Below are positions 63,463 to 64,000 of a stretch of DNA of 64,000 nt, piece after piece. The notes under the pieces were generated by a model, which worked only from the letters and a program-made list of their open reading frames with translations, did no database searches and was not told the DNA's origin. The stretch lies in NCBI RefSeq assembly GCF_029873215.1, contig NZ_CP123620.1, positions 1,116,001 through 1,180,000 of the forward strand, given 5' to 3'. The position numbers and the translations under genes were made by a program. This DNA comes from Nocardioides sp. BP30. GTDB taxonomy: Bacteria; Actinomycetota; Actinomycetes; Propionibacteriales; Nocardioidaceae. Numbering within the stretch: position 1 is the stretch's first letter; the number at the start of each line of letters is the position of its first letter.

Positions 63463-64000
63463 ATGACGATCCAGGAGACCGACGCCTTCACCGAGGAGTG
63501 GCAGGCCTGGCACCGGGCCAAGGACGAGCGTCTCGCCTCGCCGCACGGCTTCCTCGCCGTGACCGGCCTGCACTGGCTGACAGCGCAGGCGCAGCGCTGG
63601 GAGGACGCGCCGGGCGCCTGGTCGACGGGTCCCGAGGGTGTCTCGGTCGAGCTCGCCGACGGGGAGTCGCTGGTGGTCGACGGCGTACCCGTGACGGGCC
63701 GCCATGCCTTCGGCGTCATCCCGGAGCGCGGGGGCGTCGAGGCCGCGTTCGGCGATGCGGTCGTGGAGGTCGCCAAGCGCGGTGGCAACGACCTGATCCG
63801 GCCTCGCCATCCGGACAACCCGCTGCGGCTGTCCTTCGCGGGCACGCCGGCCTTCGCGCCGAGCCCGCAGTGGGCCCTCGCCGCGCGCTACGTCGCCTTC
63901 GACGAGCCCGTGCCGACCACTGTCGGCTCGGTCGTGGACGGACTCGAGCACGTGTACGGCGCCGTCGGGCGGCTGGAGTTCGAGCATGCCGGCGAGCGCC
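63463..64000 (+). CDS. DUF1684 family protein (3' truncated by window end)
   Basis: About 179 codons are visible and the frame is open to the last base. The protein begins MTIQETDAFTEEWQAWHRAKDERLASPHGFL and continues VTGLHWL, then a beta-rich stretch, which is the start of DUF1684 proteins (usually about 250-280 residues). Function of the family is not established. GAGGAG (63451-63456) provides the ribosome binding site 6 bases before the ATG. It may be co-transcribed with the amino-acid importer, 27 bases upstream. Confidence 0.8.
   Translation, partial: MTIQETDAFTEEWQAWHRAKDERLASPHGFLAVTGLHWLTAQAQRWEDAPGAWSTGPEGVSVELADGESLVVDGVPVTGRHAFGVIPERGGVEAAFGDAVVEVAKRGGNDLIRPRHPDNPLRLSFAGTPAFAPSPQWALAARYVAFDEPVPTTVGSVVDGLEHVYGAVGRLEFEHAGER

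Overview
The window is about 70% G+C and carries the gene order of a high-GC Gram-positive actinobacterium. The markers are infA-rpmJ-rpsM-rpsK-rpsD-rpoA-rplQ, rplM-rpsI-glmM, coaA/glmS-acpS-nnr-alr-tsaE-tsaB-rimI-tsaD, a CIRCE-controlled groESL, many GTG starts and many promoters with a TANNNT box only 6-9 nt before the start codon. Gene content and the palindromic repeat that can encode a SAEPVEA-like peptide suggest Propionibacteriales, probably Nocardioidaceae (inference, not proven). No rRNA, tRNA, CRISPR array, transposase or prophage gene was seen.

Layout. 1-7.1 kb: 3' part of a transglutaminase-like membrane protein, a luciferase-like oxidoreductase, then the translation/transcription operon infA to rplQ, ending in a strong hairpin. 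7.2-13.1 kb: DUF72 protein, truA, an RsmC-like methyltransferase, a cytochrome P450 and HSL-type hydrolase pair, and an ArsR-SRPBCC unit with a perfect operator. 13.1-19.3 kb: a two-component system divergent from a lipoprotein / peptidoglycan-binding adaptor / MacB-type ABC exporter operon. 19.3-24.1 kb: a flavoprotein disulfide reductase, an ABC-F ATPase and an HtrA-type protease. 24.3-30.3 kb: the most unusual locus, a 1293-residue Pls-type (epsilon-poly-lysine-synthetase-like) single-module NRPS with a secreted lysine-rich protein and an M1 metallopeptidase beside it. 30.3-32.6 kb: an orphan ESX/EspA-EspC-like cassette. 32.7-35.8 kb: a membrane protein, TPMT-like methyltransferase, HAD hydrolase and citrate synthase. 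36-45 kb: rplM, rpsI, glmM, two exported proteins, a sulfotransferase-like protein, coaA and glmS. 45-54.4 kb: acpS, nnr, alr, a hydrolase, a GNAT-TsaE fusion, tsaB, rimI, a duplicated acid phosphatase under a likely PhoP box, and tsaD. 54.4-64 kb: a repeat-rich gap, an MMPL transporter, a THUMP-like methyltransferase, groES-groEL, an amino-acid ABC importer and the start of a DUF1684 gene.

How the parts work together. Peptidoglycan precursor supply (glmM, glmS, alr), cofactor supply (coaA, acpS, nnr) and tRNA t6A synthesis (tsaE, tsaB, tsaD) are interleaved with ribosomal genes. From alr to rimI every junction is a 4-base ATGA overlap, which implies translational coupling. Three accessory modules stand out: the Pls locus (24.3-30.3 kb), the envelope sensing/export locus (13.1-19.3 kb) and the ESX-like cassette (30.3-32.6 kb). 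Several families of short dispersed repeats sit in intergenic gaps and in places run into gene ends. All functions are inferred by reading the sequence; no database search was run.
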